A DNA stretch of 64,000 nucleotides from Variovorax ginsengisoli (GCF_030486595.1 NZ_JAUJZH010000001.1:372001-436000), one strand, 5' to 3'. Counted from the first letter of the stretch, positions 9,263 to 17,439 are shown. Notes: generated from the letters alone by a model not told the origin. Numbers and translations: made by a program.

Positions 9263-9295
9263 AAAAAAGCCACTCGACTTTCGTCGAGTGGCTTT
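9263..9295 (-). terminator. Rho-independent terminator of the porin gene
   Basis: On the minus strand a 13-bp perfect stem (AAAGCCACTCGAC with GTCGAGTGGCTTT) is closed by a GAAA tetraloop and runs into a short T tract. It lies about 40 bases after the porin stop; a second small hairpin (GCTGGC/GCCAGC, 9313-9328) precedes it. Confidence 0.88.
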
Positions 9296-9334
9296 CAAGA
9301 CTTCCCATTGATGCTGGCTTGCGCCAGCGTCAGA

Positions 9335-10654
9335 TCAGAAAGCGTGACGGATACCGAAGTCGTAGCCGGTCGAGCTCTTCGGCACGCCGGTAACGATGGT
9401 GTTGCTCGACGAGAAGAAAGCCGGGCCGCCCAGCACCAGGTCAGCACCGTCCTTGTTGCTGAGGTACGCCACCGTTGCGTACAGGGCCGTACGCTTCGAG
9501 AGGTTGTGCACATAGCCCAGGGCAAACTTGTCAGCCTTGGCGTCGTCGTTGAAACCGAGGAACGGGTTCGCCGGGTTGATCAGCGAGCCGGTGTTCTTGT
9601 AGTTGACTGCCGAGTACGACAGGCGGATCAGGCCAGGACCGACAGGAACGGTCGCGCCGATCAGCCAGCCGTCAGCGCCGGGGTTACGCCAGCCGAACGG
9701 GTTGGTCACACCAGCGATGAAGTTCGTCGAGCTCTCTTGCTTGAGTTCAGCATTCGAGTATTCACCGAACAGCTTGACCACGCCGAAGTCGTACGAAGCA
9801 CCGAGGTTCCAGGTGTTCAGGTTGTTCGTCGTGCCTGCGTAGAAGTTCGACGCGATGGTGCTTTGGCCGTAGGCCAGCGCGACGTCCAGGGGACCGTTGG
9901 CGTAGCCGATGCGACCACCACCGTAGCGGCCAGCACGCTCATTGCCAGGAACGAGCAGCAGCGCGGGGTTGTTCACGATGGCCGCCGAGCCGGGAGGGGT
10001 CAGGCCGGCCGGATCGTAGCTGGTCTTCTCGTTGAACGAGTACATCACCTGGCCATAGAAACCACCCAGGTTCGGCGGCAGGAAGTAGCCGACCGAGTTG
10101 CTGGCGCGAACGTAGTTCTGGTTCGCGGTGAAGCCACCCGTACGGGCGCCGTTGCTGCTGAAACCGTTGGCAGTGGAGATCAGGTTGGTACCGACGCCGT
10201 TGGTGCCGAACGGATCGAACACGGTGTCGTTCCAGAACGTCGGGGTGTAGTCGCGACCGAGGCGCACTTCACCGAAGTTGCCCGACAGGCTGACCGTCGA
10301 ACGACGGTTGAAGTTCAGGCCACCACCGGTAGCAGCACCGGTGCCGTCATCGTTGTTCATGCCGGCTTCGAGCCAGAAGCTGGCAGCCAGGCCACCACCG
10401 AGGTCTTCCGTACCACGGAAGCCCAGACGGCTGGAGTTGTAGCCCGAATTGGTCAGCCGCGTCTGGCTGGTCGTGACGCTCTGGACGCCGAAGACCGGCA
10501 GGCCATTGACGTTGCCCAGGAACACCGGCTGGTCGGTCTTGTTCGAAATGCCGTTGATCGTGGCGTCAACCACACCGAACAGGGTGACCGACGACTGAGC
10601 CGAGGCAATACCGGCAACAGCCAGAGCAGCCAGGGCAACTAGAGATTTTTTCAT
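9335..10654 (-). CDS. Gram-negative trimeric porin (Porin_4 family)
   Basis: General diffusion porin of the betaproteobacterial outer membrane. It starts at ATG 10654 with GGAG upstream and encodes 439 residues: a signal peptide (MKKSLVALAALAVAGIASA), the conserved mature beginning QSSVTLFGVVDA, the SRLGFRGTEDLGGGL stretch typical of the family, repeated amphipathic strands, and the C-terminal GIRHAF whose last Phe is the BAM recognition residue. It has its own terminator and a long leader. Codon use has more A/T-ending codons than neighbouring genes, as expected for a highly expressed protein. Pore selectivity cannot be read from sequence. Confidence 0.95.
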   Translation of the reverse strand: MKKSLVALAALAVAGIASAQSSVTLFGVVDATINGISNKTDQPVFLGNVNGLPVFGVQSVTTSQTRLTNSGYNSSRLGFRGTEDLGGGLAASFWLEAGMNNDDGTGAATGGGLNFNRRSTVSLSGNFGEVRLGRDYTPTFWNDTVFDPFGTNGVGTNLISTANGFSSNGARTGGFTANQNYVRASNSVGYFLPPNLGGFYGQVMYSFNEKTSYDPAGLTPPGSAAIVNNPALLLVPGNERAGRYGGGRIGYANGPLDVALAYGQSTIASNFYAGTTNNLNTWNLGASYDFGVVKLFGEYSNAELKQESSTNFIAGVTNPFGWRNPGADGWLIGATVPVGPGLIRLSYSAVNYKNTGSLINPANPFLGFNDDAKADKFALGYVHNLSKRTALYATVAYLSNKDGADLVLGGPAFFSSSNTIVTGVPKSSTGYDFGIRHAF

Positions 10655-10833
10655 TGCAAGTTTCTCCAAGGTTAAACATAGGGCTCCGGTGCGAAGGGCT
10701 CACCGTGACTGGCACTTTGTGCTCCCACCGGACCCCGGGCCAACCTCCTTTTGGGAAGTTGTCGCTATTGCACCAGAGCCGCTTCGGGAGGGCAAAGCAA
10801 TTCGCCCGAAAAGGCGGCCGGGCGAGGCGTTTC

Positions 10834-10849
10834 GTTGCAGCGGTGCAAC
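10834..10849. promoter_or_regulatory. Perfect inverted repeat in the porin leader region
   Basis: GTTGCA and TGCAAC arms flank GCGG, in the 282-bp gap between the porin and coq7. It could be an operator or a leader hairpin of the porin mRNA. I see no confident -35/-10 pair around it. Confidence 0.3.
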
Positions 10850-10936
10850 AAAGCTTTGGCCCACTTGTCCGCTTCATGATGTGGAACGTTTGCGCTCCAT
10901 GCCTGTGACATTTTGTACATCGGTTCCAATCGCTTC

Positions 10937-11566
10937 ATGAACCGAACGCTTGACTCCGTCCTGGGCGCGGCCGACGCGGCGCTGCGCACTCTTTTTGCCA
11001 AGCCGCATGCGACGCGGGCGCTGCCCGCGCCCGCGGTGGCTGGCGGCAGCCTGAGCGAGGCCGAGCGGCGCGAGGCCGGCGCTCTGATGCGGGTCAACCA
11101 TGTCGGGGAGGTGTGCGCGCAGGCACTCTATACGGCACAGGCGGCGGTCACGCGGGACCCTGCCCTGCGACGGCACTTCGAAGAGGCGGCGCGCGAGGAA
11201 ACCGACCACCTGGCCTGGACCCAGCAGCGGATCGACGATCTGGGGAGCCACGCGTCGGTCCTGAACCCGCTCTGGTACCTGGGCGCTTTCGGGCTCGGAC
11301 TGGTGGCTGGCCGCTTCGGGGATGCGACCAGCCTGGGCTTCGTGGCCGAGACCGAGCGCCAAGTCGAAGCGCACCTCGACGGCCATCTCGACCGCCTGCC
11401 GGCGGCCGACACCGCCTCGCGCGCGGTGGTCGAGCAGATGAAGATAGACGAGGCCCGTCACGCAGCCCAGGCCTGGAACGCCGGGGCCGAGGAGTTGCCG
11501 GCCCCCGCCAAGGCATTGATGCGGATGGCGTCCCGTGTCATGACCACGGTCGCCCACCGGATCTGA
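10937..11566 (+). CDS. coq7: 2-polyprenyl-3-methyl-6-methoxy-1,4-benzoquinone monooxygenase (Coq7)
   Basis: Di-iron hydroxylase of the penultimate step of ubiquinone synthesis, a membrane-associated enzyme that replaces UbiF in many betaproteobacteria. The 209-residue product contains two ferritin-like iron-binding pairs: EVCAQALY and the EETDH motif, then ETERQVEAH and IDEARH, giving the family's E, ExxH pattern. ATG 10937 yields [20 protein letters not shown], a usual beginning; an in-frame ATG at 10913 lengthens it by eight unconserved residues. Its stop lies one base from the convergent OsmC-like gene. Confidence 0.95.
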   Translation: MNRTLDSVLGAADAALRTLFAKPHATRALPAPAVAGGSLSEAERREAGALMRVNHVGEVCAQALYTAQAAVTRDPALRRHFEEAAREETDHLAWTQQRIDDLGSHASVLNPLWYLGAFGLGLVAGRFGDATSLGFVAETERQVEAHLDGHLDRLPAADTASRAVVEQMKIDEARHAAQAWNAGAEELPAPAKALMRMASRVMTTVAHRI

Positions 11567-11567
11567 A

Positions 11568-12017
11568 TCAGGCCTCCATCAGGTCGAAGCTGGTGGTGAT
11601 CTCGGCCGTCTTGCCGAGCATGATGGTGGCCGAGCAGTAGGTGTCGTGGCTAAGGGCGATCGCACGTTCGACCGCCGCCGCCGGAATGCCCTTGCCCGCC
11701 ACCGTGAAGTGCATGTGGATCTTTGTGAAGACCTTTGGATCTTTTTCGGCCCGCTCGCTGGTCAGTTTTACACTGCAGCGCTCGACCTGGTGCCGGCCGC
11801 GCTTGAGGATGTGCACGACGTCGTAGGCGGTGCAGCCGCCGGTTCCGGCCAGCACCGTCTCCATCGGCCGGGCCGCCAGGTTCTGGCCGCCGTTCTCGGG
11901 CTTGGCGGCATCCGGCGCGCCATCCATCACGAGGACATGGCCACTGCCGGTCTCGGCGACGAAGCCCATCGCCGATCGCGTGCCGGCGTTGCCGGTCCAA
12001 CTTACTGTGCATTCCAT
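11568..12017 (-). CDS. OsmC-like protein (YhfA group)
   Basis: A 149-residue OsmC/Ohr superfamily protein. The two conserved cysteines of thiol peroxidases are in place: GTGGCTAYDVVHILK and DTYCSATIMLGK. The overall form (METVLAGTGGC, then KIHMHFTV) is closer to E. coli YhfA than to Ohr or OsmC, so organic hydroperoxide reduction is possible but not assured. ATG 12017 is preceded by GGAG at a six-base distance. The stop codon is one base from the coq7 stop. Confidence 0.9.
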   Translation of the reverse strand: MECTVSWTGNAGTRSAMGFVAETGSGHVLVMDGAPDAAKPENGGQNLAARPMETVLAGTGGCTAYDVVHILKRGRHQVERCSVKLTSERAEKDPKVFTKIHMHFTVAGKGIPAAAVERAIALSHDTYCSATIMLGKTAEITTSFDLMEA

Positions 12018-12098
12018 CTTCAGCTCCGAAAATTCGTCGCGCGAGCAGGGAAAGCACCGCACGACGTGATTGAGTGTTCAAAAAAAGCAACGGGCGTG

Positions 12099-12126
12099 TT
12101 GCATTGCAGCAATCAACCGATATACT
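12099..12126 (+). promoter_or_regulatory. Sigma-70 type promoter of a candidate small RNA
   Basis: TTGCAT (12099-12104) and TATACT (12121-12126) are separated by 16 bases, pointing to transcription from about 12133. It faces away from the OsmC-like gene, and no gene starts before the terminator at 12192-12222, so it is best explained by a short non-coding transcript. Confidence 0.6.
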
Positions 12127-12132
12127 TTATTT

Positions 12133-12222
12133 CATCGCACATCCACATGTGTGCACCGGTTGTCTCCTCCACCCTCCCAATTGGTGGATTTAGCCCCGAG
12201 CCGCAAGGCCCGGGGCTTTTTT
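12133..12222 (+). ncRNA. Candidate ~90-nt small RNA with CUCC-rich unpaired region
   Basis: A complete transcription unit between the OsmC-like gene and ilvA: promoter, about 90 transcribed bases and intrinsic terminator. Predicted hairpins: CACAT/ATGTG around CCAC (12138-12151); TCCACC/GGTGGA (12168-12188) with loop CTCCCAATT; and the terminator. The stretch TCTCCTCC just before and within the second stem, together with the CTCCC loop, is complementary to Shine-Dalgarno sequences. That resembles the anti-SD design of the CCUCCUCCC-motif (cuckoo) RNAs of alphaproteobacteria. No frame in the interval looks coding. Name, homology and targets are unproven; an ilvA leader is less likely because the terminator is strong and 47 bases before ilvA. 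Confidence 0.6.
12192..12222 (+). terminator. Rho-independent terminator of the candidate small RNA
   Basis: AGCCCCG and CGGGGCT arms, an A/C mismatch, then GCC/GGC closed by a GCAA tetraloop, followed by TTTTT. It ends the 12133 transcript and insulates ilvA from upstream transcription. Confidence 0.85.
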
Positions 12223-12268
12223 CTTGGGCCCCTGGCGACGCGTCGGCGAGGCCTATGATCGCGGCCCT

Positions 12269-13819
12269 ATGTCCTCCCCGACCCCGCCCCTCACCCCTGC
12301 CGACTACCTCAAGAAGATCCTGACTGCGCGGGTCTACGACGTGGCGGTCGAATCGGCGCTCGAACCCGCCCGCGCCCTGAGCGCCAGGCTCGGCAATACC
12401 GTGCTGCTCAAGCGCGAGGACCAGCAACCGGTCTTCAGCTTCAAGCTGCGCGGCGCCTACAACAAGATGGCGCACCTGAGCGCCGAGCAGCTCGCCGCCG
12501 GCGTGATCTGCGCTTCGGCCGGCAACCATGCGCAGGGCGTGGCCCTGGGCGCGCGCAAGCTGGGGGCGCGGGCCGTGGTGGTGATGCCGGTGACCACGCC
12601 GCAACTGAAGATCGACGCGGTGCGGGCGCTCGGCGGCGAGGTCCACCTGCACGGCGACAGCTATTCGGACGCCTATGGCTATGCGCTCGAGCAGCAGAAA
12701 CTGCACGGACTCACCTTCGTGCACCCGTTCGACGACCCGGACGTGATCGCCGGCCAAGGCACGATCGCCATGGAAATGCTGCGCCAGCACCAGGGGCCGC
12801 TGCACGCGGTGTTCGTCGCCATCGGCGGCGGCGGCCTGATCTCGGGGGTGGCCAACTACATCAAGGCGCTGCGGCCCGAGATTCGCGTGATCGGCGTGCA
12901 GATGAACGACTCGGACGCGATGATGCAATCGGTCGCCGCCCACCAGCGCGTGACGCTGCCGGACGTCGGGCTGTTTTCCGACGGCACGGCGGTCAAGCTG
13001 GTCGGCGAGGAAACCTTTCGCATCTCGAGCGAACTGGTGGACGAATTCATCACGGTCGACACCGATGCGGTCTGCGCCGGCATCAAGGATGTCTTCATCG
13101 ACACCCGCAGCATCGTCGAGCCGGCTGGTGCGCTCGCGGTGGCGGCGATCAAGCAGTACGTCGAGGCCCGCGGCACGCGCGGCGAAACCTATGCAGCGAT
13201 CCTCTGCGGCGCCAACATGAACTTCGACCGCCTGCGCTTCGTGGCCGAACGCGCGGAGGTCGGCGAGGAGCGCGAGGCGCTGTTCGCGGTGACGATTCCC
13301 GAGGAGCGCGGCAGCTTCCGCCGCTTCTGCGAACTGGTCGGCCAGTTGCCCGGCGCCTCGCGCAACGTGACTGAATTCAACTACCGCATCAGCGACTCGA
13401 AGGAAGCCCATGTGTTCGTCGGCCTGACGACCTCGGCGCGCGGCGAATCGACCACCATCGCCGACACCTTCGTGGCGCATGGCTTCGGTGCCATCGATCT
13501 CACGCACGACGAGCTCGCCAAGGAACACATCCGCCACATGGTGGGCGGCCGCACCAGCCTCGCGCAAGAAGAGCGGCTGCTGCGCTTCGTCTTCCCCGAG
13601 CGGCCGGGGGCGCTGCTGAAGTTCCTGAGCCTGCTGAGGCCGAACTGGAACATCAGCCTGTTCCACTACCGCAACCAGGGCGCCGACTACGGACGCATCC
13701 TGGTCGGGCTGCAGGTGCCCGCGGCCGAACACGAGGCCTTCGATGCCTTCCTCCAGACGCTGGGCTACCCGTTCGTGGAGGAAACCGACAACCCGGTGTA
13801 CCGGCTCTTCCTGCTCTAG
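12269..13819 (+). CDS. ilvA: Threonine ammonia-lyase, biosynthetic (threonine dehydratase)
   Basis: PLP enzyme converting threonine to 2-oxobutanoate, the committed step of isoleucine synthesis. The 516-residue length indicates the allosteric long form. The catalytic lysine lies in SFKLRGAYNKM (Lys59), the SAGNHAQGVA motif follows, and the glycine loop GGGGLISG binds the cofactor phosphate. After residue about 330 come two ACT-like regulatory segments (EREALFAVTIPEERGSF and EERLLRFVFPERPGALL), which give isoleucine inhibition in known homologues. ATG 12269 is chosen because it gives the usual beginning. Its TAG overlaps the convergent gspC stop by four bases (CTAG). Confidence 0.96.
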   Translation: MSSPTPPLTPADYLKKILTARVYDVAVESALEPARALSARLGNTVLLKREDQQPVFSFKLRGAYNKMAHLSAEQLAAGVICASAGNHAQGVALGARKLGARAVVVMPVTTPQLKIDAVRALGGEVHLHGDSYSDAYGYALEQQKLHGLTFVHPFDDPDVIAGQGTIAMEMLRQHQGPLHAVFVAIGGGGLISGVANYIKALRPEIRVIGVQMNDSDAMMQSVAAHQRVTLPDVGLFSDGTAVKLVGEETFRISSELVDEFITVDTDAVCAGIKDVFIDTRSIVEPAGALAVAAIKQYVEARGTRGETYAAILCGANMNFDRLRFVAERAEVGEEREALFAVTIPEERGSFRRFCELVGQLPGASRNVTEFNYRISDSKEAHVFVGLTTSARGESTTIADTFVAHGFGAIDLTHDELAKEHIRHMVGGRTSLAQEERLLRFVFPERPGALLKFLSLLRPNWNISLFHYRNQGADYGRILVGLQVPAAEHEAFDAFLQTLGYPFVEETDNPVYRLFLL

Positions 13820-14307
13820 TTCTGCGGCGGCAGGGGCGCGGGCGGGGTCATGGTCGCCAGCGGCCGCGTCGGCAGCTGCAGCGTGAAGGCGGTCGCCGAG
13901 CCGGCGCTGGCGCCCAGGGCGGCGGCCCGGGCTTCGAGCGACTGCAGCACGTAGCCGTCGGCCACCGTGGCGCCGACCCGGAACGGCCGCGGCGGCTTGC
14001 CGTCGACGGCGATCAGCGCCACGCCCTGCTGGCCGGCATCGGCCACCACGCCCAGGAGCGCGAATCGGCTGGCGGCCTCGGGCGTCGCCGCCGCTGCGGC
14101 GGGGGTCGACACGGCGCCCAGCATCCGGGCCACCGCGGCCGGATCGGGCGCCGCCTGCGGCGTGCCGGCCACCGGCGGCGGGGCCGGCGCGTCGGCCGGT
14201 GCAGCCAGCCGCAGGCCCCAGAACACGACGCTCGCGGCGGCCAATGCCCAGAGGGCGGTCGTGGCGGCGGCCGCGGGCCAGCGAGGGGAGGCGTAAGGGA
14301 CTGACAT
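13816..14307 (-). CDS. gspC: Type II secretion system protein GspC, short form
   Basis: Inner-membrane connector between the secretin GspD and the GspLM assembly platform. The 163-residue protein has one membrane helix (TTALWALAAASVVFWGLRL, residues about 16-34), an Ala/Pro-rich linker, and the HR domain (SRFALLGVVADAGQQGVALIAVDGKPPRPFRVG). It stops at a proline-rich tail with no PDZ or coiled-coil domain, so it is shorter than enteric GspC (about 270-290). It is divergent from gspG with only 22 bases between start codons, and its end overlaps ilvA. Confidence 0.85.
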   Translation of the reverse strand: MSVPYASPRWPAAAATTALWALAAASVVFWGLRLAAPADAPAPPPVAGTPQAAPDPAAVARMLGAVSTPAAAAATPEAASRFALLGVVADAGQQGVALIAVDGKPPRPFRVGATVADGYVLQSLEARAAALGASAGSATAFTLQLPTRPLATMTPPAPLPPQN

Positions 14308-14329
14308 GGGGCCGGATTATCATTCCTCC

Positions 14330-14770
14330 ATGCCCATTTCCATCCGCTATCCCGCCCGCGCCCTCCAGCGCGGCTTCACCTTGATCGAGTTGATGGTGGT
14401 GCTGGTCATCATCGGCGTGCTGGCCGCGCTGATCGTGCCCAACGTGATCGAGCGGGCCGATGACGCCCGGGTCACCGCGGCCAAGACCGATGTCAACAAC
14501 CTGATGCAGGCGCTCAAGCTGTACCGGCTCGACAACCAGCGCTACCCGAGCGCCGAGCAGGGGCTGCAGGCGCTCATCGCGCGCCCCACCAGCGGCCCGG
14601 CGGCACCCAACTGGAAGCCCTATGTCGAGAAGCTGCCGAACGACCCCTGGGGCCGCCCGTACCAGTACCTGAATCCGGGCGTCAAGGGCGAGATCGACGT
14701 GTTTTCGCTCGGCGCCGACGGCGAGCCCGGTGGCGAAGGCAAGAATGCCGACATCGGCAGCTGGCAGTAG
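14330..14770 (+). CDS. gspG: Type II secretion major pseudopilin GspG
   Basis: Main subunit of the periplasmic pseudopilus that pushes substrates through the secretin. It has a type III prepilin leader cut by the prepilin peptidase at RG/FTLIELMVVLVIIGVLAALI, with the Glu at +5, then the GspG signature LDNQRYPSAEQGLQAL and the calcium-site loop near NDPWGRPYQYLNPG. The start at 14330 gives a 15-residue leader, somewhat long; ATG 14306 is in frame but overlaps the gspC start codon. The ribosome site is poor. No prepilin peptidase gene lies in the window, so it must come from elsewhere. Confidence 0.95.
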   Translation: MPISIRYPARALQRGFTLIELMVVLVIIGVLAALIVPNVIERADDARVTAAKTDVNNLMQALKLYRLDNQRYPSAEQGLQALIARPTSGPAAPNWKPYVEKLPNDPWGRPYQYLNPGVKGEIDVFSLGADGEPGGEGKNADIGSWQ

Positions 14771-15248
14771 CGCGCACTGCCGCCAACCCGTCCACGGCCG
14801 GCCCGGCGCGGGCGGTTTCACGCTGTTCGAGCTGCTGGTGGTGATCGCGATCATCGCGCTGGCCACCGCCGGTGTCGGGCTCTCGCTCAGGGACTCCGGC
14901 CAGGCCACGCTCGACCGCGAAGCCGAGCGGCTCGCCGCCCTGCTCGAATCGGCGCGGGCGCAGTCGCGTGCCAGCGGCGTCGCTGTGCGGTGGCGCGTCA
15001 CGCCCGATGGGCCCGGCAGCTTCAGCTTCGACGGCCTGCCACCCGGCGCGCTGCCGACGAACTGGCTGAGCGGCGGCATCTCGGCGCAGCCGATCGGGGT
15101 CGACGGCCGGGCCGTGGGCGCCCTGCAGCTGGGCCCCGACCCGATCATCGCCGCGCAGCAGGTGCAGCTGACCTCCGACGCGCTGCCCGATCGCAGCCTG
15201 CGCATCGGCACCGACGGCCTGCGCCCCTTCACGGTCGTGGCGCCATGA
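14745..15248 (+). CDS. gspH: Type II secretion minor pseudopilin GspH
   Basis: Minor pseudopilin with prepilin motif GGFTLFELLVVIAIIALATAGVGL, followed by the GspH pattern (LDREAERLAALLESARAQSRASG and VRWRV). ATG 14745 lies 26 bases inside gspG; GTG 14730 is an alternative start. The leader before the cleavage glycine is 24 residues, longer than usual, so the start carries some doubt. The TGA overlaps the gspI ATG by four bases. It has about 167 residues. Confidence 0.9.
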   Translation: MPTSAAGSSAHCRQPVHGRPGAGGFTLFELLVVIAIIALATAGVGLSLRDSGQATLDREAERLAALLESARAQSRASGVAVRWRVTPDGPGSFSFDGLPPGALPTNWLSGGISAQPIGVDGRAVGALQLGPDPIIAAQQVQLTSDALPDRSLRIGTDGLRPFTVVAP

Positions 15249-15616
15249 CGCGAACACGCCGGGCCGCGCGCGGCTTCACCCTGATCGAGGTGCTGGTCGC
15301 CCTCGGCATCGTCGCCATCGCGCTGATGGCCGGCACCCAGGCCACGATGGCATTGACGCGCAACGCGCAGCGGCAAACCGACGTGATGCTGGCCCAGATC
15401 TGCGCCGAGAACGAGCTGATCAAGGCCCGGCTGGCACGGCAGATGCCGCCCGTGGGCGACGCCGGCGGCGTCTGCACGCAGGCCAGCCAGAGTTTCGGCG
15501 TGACCGTGACGACCACATCGACGCTGAATCCGAACTTCCGCCGGGTCGACGTCCAGGTGCGCGACGCCTTCGACGCGCCGGTGCTGCGGCTGTCGACGGT
15601 GGTGGGGCGCTACTGA
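15245..15616 (+). CDS. gspI: Type II secretion minor pseudopilin GspI
   Basis: A 123-residue pseudopilin with RGFTLIEVLVALGIVAIALMAG and the GspI hallmark MLAQICAENELIKARL (family pattern A..CAENEL). With GspJ and GspK it forms the tip complex that starts the pseudopilus. The ATG overlaps gspH and the stop shares a base with the gspJ start (TGATG), so the four pseudopilin genes are translationally linked. Confidence 0.93.
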   Translation: MTRTRRAARGFTLIEVLVALGIVAIALMAGTQATMALTRNAQRQTDVMLAQICAENELIKARLARQMPPVGDAGGVCTQASQSFGVTVTTTSTLNPNFRRVDVQVRDAFDAPVLRLSTVVGRY

Positions 15617-16266
15617 TGAGGCGCCAGGCCCGCGGTTTCACGCTGATCGAGCTCCTGGTGGCGATCGCCGCCATGGCGTTGCTGGCCCTGATGAGCTGGC
15701 GCGGGCTCGATGCGATGGGACGCGCCCAGTCGCTGAACCGGGAGCGCGGCGACGCCGTGCTGACGCTGCAGACCACGCTGTCCCAGTGGAGCGCCGACCT
15801 CGACGCCATGGTGGCGCTGTCGCAGACCTCGGCGATCGACTGGGATGGCCGCGTGCTGCGGCTCACGCGCCGCAGCACCGACAGCGCGACGCCGGTGGTC
15901 TTCGTCGCCGCCTGGACGCTGCGGCCGGACCCCGCCGGCGGCACCCACTGGCGGCGCTGGCAATCGCAGGGGTTCACGACCCGCGCCGAATGGCAGCAGG
16001 CCTGGGCCCAGGCTGCCGCCTGGGCGACGGACGGCGGCAGCGGCACCGGCGGCGCGGACGTCGACCTGATTCCGCTCGACAGCTGGCAGCTCGCCTACTT
16101 CCGCAACAACGCCTGGACCCCGGCCACGAGCGCCGAGGCGCTCGGCGCCACCACGCCGGTGCCGGATGGCGTGCGCCTGACCCTGGCCCTGCCCCAGGGA
16201 CCGGCACTCGCGGGCCTGGTCACCCGGGACTGGGTCCGGCCCAGCTTGACGGTGCCGAAGTCATGA
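15616..16266 (+). CDS. gspJ: Type II secretion minor pseudopilin GspJ
   Basis: A 216-residue tip pseudopilin. Prepilin motif RGFTLIELLVAIAAMALLALMSWRGLD sits at residues 6-32, and RGLDAM after the helix is the family's signature. The C-terminal half (DSWQLAYFRNNAWTPATSA, then PDGVRLTLALP) matches the GspJ beta domain. It overlaps gspI by one base and gspK by four. Confidence 0.93.
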   Translation: MRRQARGFTLIELLVAIAAMALLALMSWRGLDAMGRAQSLNRERGDAVLTLQTTLSQWSADLDAMVALSQTSAIDWDGRVLRLTRRSTDSATPVVFVAAWTLRPDPAGGTHWRRWQSQGFTTRAEWQQAWAQAAAWATDGGSGTGGADVDLIPLDSWQLAYFRNNAWTPATSAEALGATTPVPDGVRLTLALPQGPALAGLVTRDWVRPSLTVPKS

Positions 16267-17375
16267 GGACGCCGGTGCACAAGGGGAAGTGTGGGCGCCA
16301 GTTCGGCGCAGCGCTGCTCACGGCCATGCTGACCGTGACGCTGGTCGCCACCTTCGCCGCGGCCGCGCTCTGGCAGCAATGGCGTGCGGCCGAGGTCGAG
16401 GCCGCCGAGCGGGGCCGGACGCAGGCCGCATGGGTGCTGGTCGGCGCACTCGACTGGTCGCGGCTGATCCTGCGCGAGGACGCCCGGGCGGCCGGCAGCG
16501 GCGGGGTCAATGCGGACTACCTGGCCGAGCCATGGGCGATTCCGCTCGAGGAGGCCAAGCTGACCACCTTCCTGGCGGCCGACAAGAACATCGCCAGCGA
16601 CGCGCTGGAAGGGCTGCCCGACGCCTTTCTGTCGGGCCGCATCATCGACGCCCAATCGAAGCTCAACGCGTTCAACCTGGTCGATGCCGGCAAGCCGGTC
16701 GCCGCGTCGGTGGACGCGTTCAAGAAACTGTTTCAGCTGCTCGGGCTGCCGGCCGAGGAGCTGGCGCTTATGACCGCCAACCTGCAGCGCGCGCTGCCGG
16801 CCGCCGCCAGTACCGCGGCCACCGGAACCACGGGCACTACGGGCACCACCAGCAGCGCGAGCAGCACCGGCAGCACCTCAACCCCGCAGACCACGACCCC
16901 GACCACCACGGCGCCAACCACCGCGACCGGCAGCGCCACCGGCCCCCTGGTGCCCCAGCGCACGGCCCAGCTGGTCTGGCTCGGCCTGTCGCCCTCCACC
17001 GCCGCGGCGCTGGAACCCTATGTCACGGTGCTGCCCACCCGGACACAGCTGAACCTCAACACCGCCAGCGCCGAAGCCATTTTCGCGAGCACGCCGGCCC
17101 TCGACCTCGCTGGCGCCAAGCGCCTGGTCGCGGCCCGTACCCAGTCCTATTTCAAGACGCTGGCCGACGCCGGCGCGCTGGTCCAGCAGAGCTCGGCGCA
17201 GTTCGTGCCGGACCAGCACAGCGTGTCGACCAACTACTTCGAAGTGCAGGCCCGCCTGCGGATCGACCGGACCTGGGTCGAAGAACAGACCCTGCTGCGC
17301 CGAGTCGGCATCGACGTCGGGATCGTGTGGCGAGAACGTGGCGCCGGCGCGACGCCGCAGCCGGCCAGATCCTGA
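16263..17375 (+). CDS. gspK: Type II secretion minor pseudopilin GspK with Thr/Ser-rich insert
   Basis: The 370-residue tip pseudopilin. Its prepilin-like segment (FGAALLTAMLTVTLVATFAAAALWQQW) lacks the +5 Glu, as is normal for GspK. The body carries the DAQSKLNAFNLVD motif and the helix-hairpin-helix-like TQLNLNTASAEAIFASTPALDLAGAKRLV stretch. Between them, at nucleotides about 16810-16945, lies a low-complexity insert of Thr, Ser, Gly and Ala (repeated TGT units) not expected in the domain. The start overlaps gspJ. A 129-bp gap follows before gspL. Confidence 0.93.
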   Translation: MRTPVHKGKCGRQFGAALLTAMLTVTLVATFAAAALWQQWRAAEVEAAERGRTQAAWVLVGALDWSRLILREDARAAGSGGVNADYLAEPWAIPLEEAKLTTFLAADKNIASDALEGLPDAFLSGRIIDAQSKLNAFNLVDAGKPVAASVDAFKKLFQLLGLPAEELALMTANLQRALPAAASTAATGTTGTTGTTSSASSTGSTSTPQTTTPTTTAPTTATGSATGPLVPQRTAQLVWLGLSPSTAAALEPYVTVLPTRTQLNLNTASAEAIFASTPALDLAGAKRLVAARTQSYFKTLADAGALVQQSSAQFVPDQHSVSTNYFEVQARLRIDRTWVEEQTLLRRVGIDVGIVWRERGAGATPQPARS

Positions 17376-17439
17376 CGCAACACACCACCTGTCACCGAAT
17401 GGGTCAAAAATAGGCGCAACGCCCGTTGCATCTGAAAGA

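Noticed and set aside
5424..9263. A 1279-codon open frame on the plus strand opposite the peptide importer operon
   Set aside because: It is antisense to five well-supported genes, its translation is the Arg/Ala/Gly/His-rich text typical of shadow frames in GC-rich DNA, and it has no recognisable domain.
12133..12268. Reading the 12133 transcript as an ilvA attenuator or leader peptide
   Set aside because: The terminator is strong without an alternative antiterminator that I can find, there is no Ile/Val/Leu-rich short frame with a ribosome site, and ilvA starts 47 bases beyond it.
12113..15376. A 1087-codon minus-strand frame opposite ilvA and the pseudopilin genes
   Set aside because: Contradicted by conserved genes on the plus strand; composition is that of a shadow frame.
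16815..16945. Minisatellite or CRISPR-like array
   Set aside because: The repeats are short Thr/Gly codon runs in frame within gspK, without spacers.
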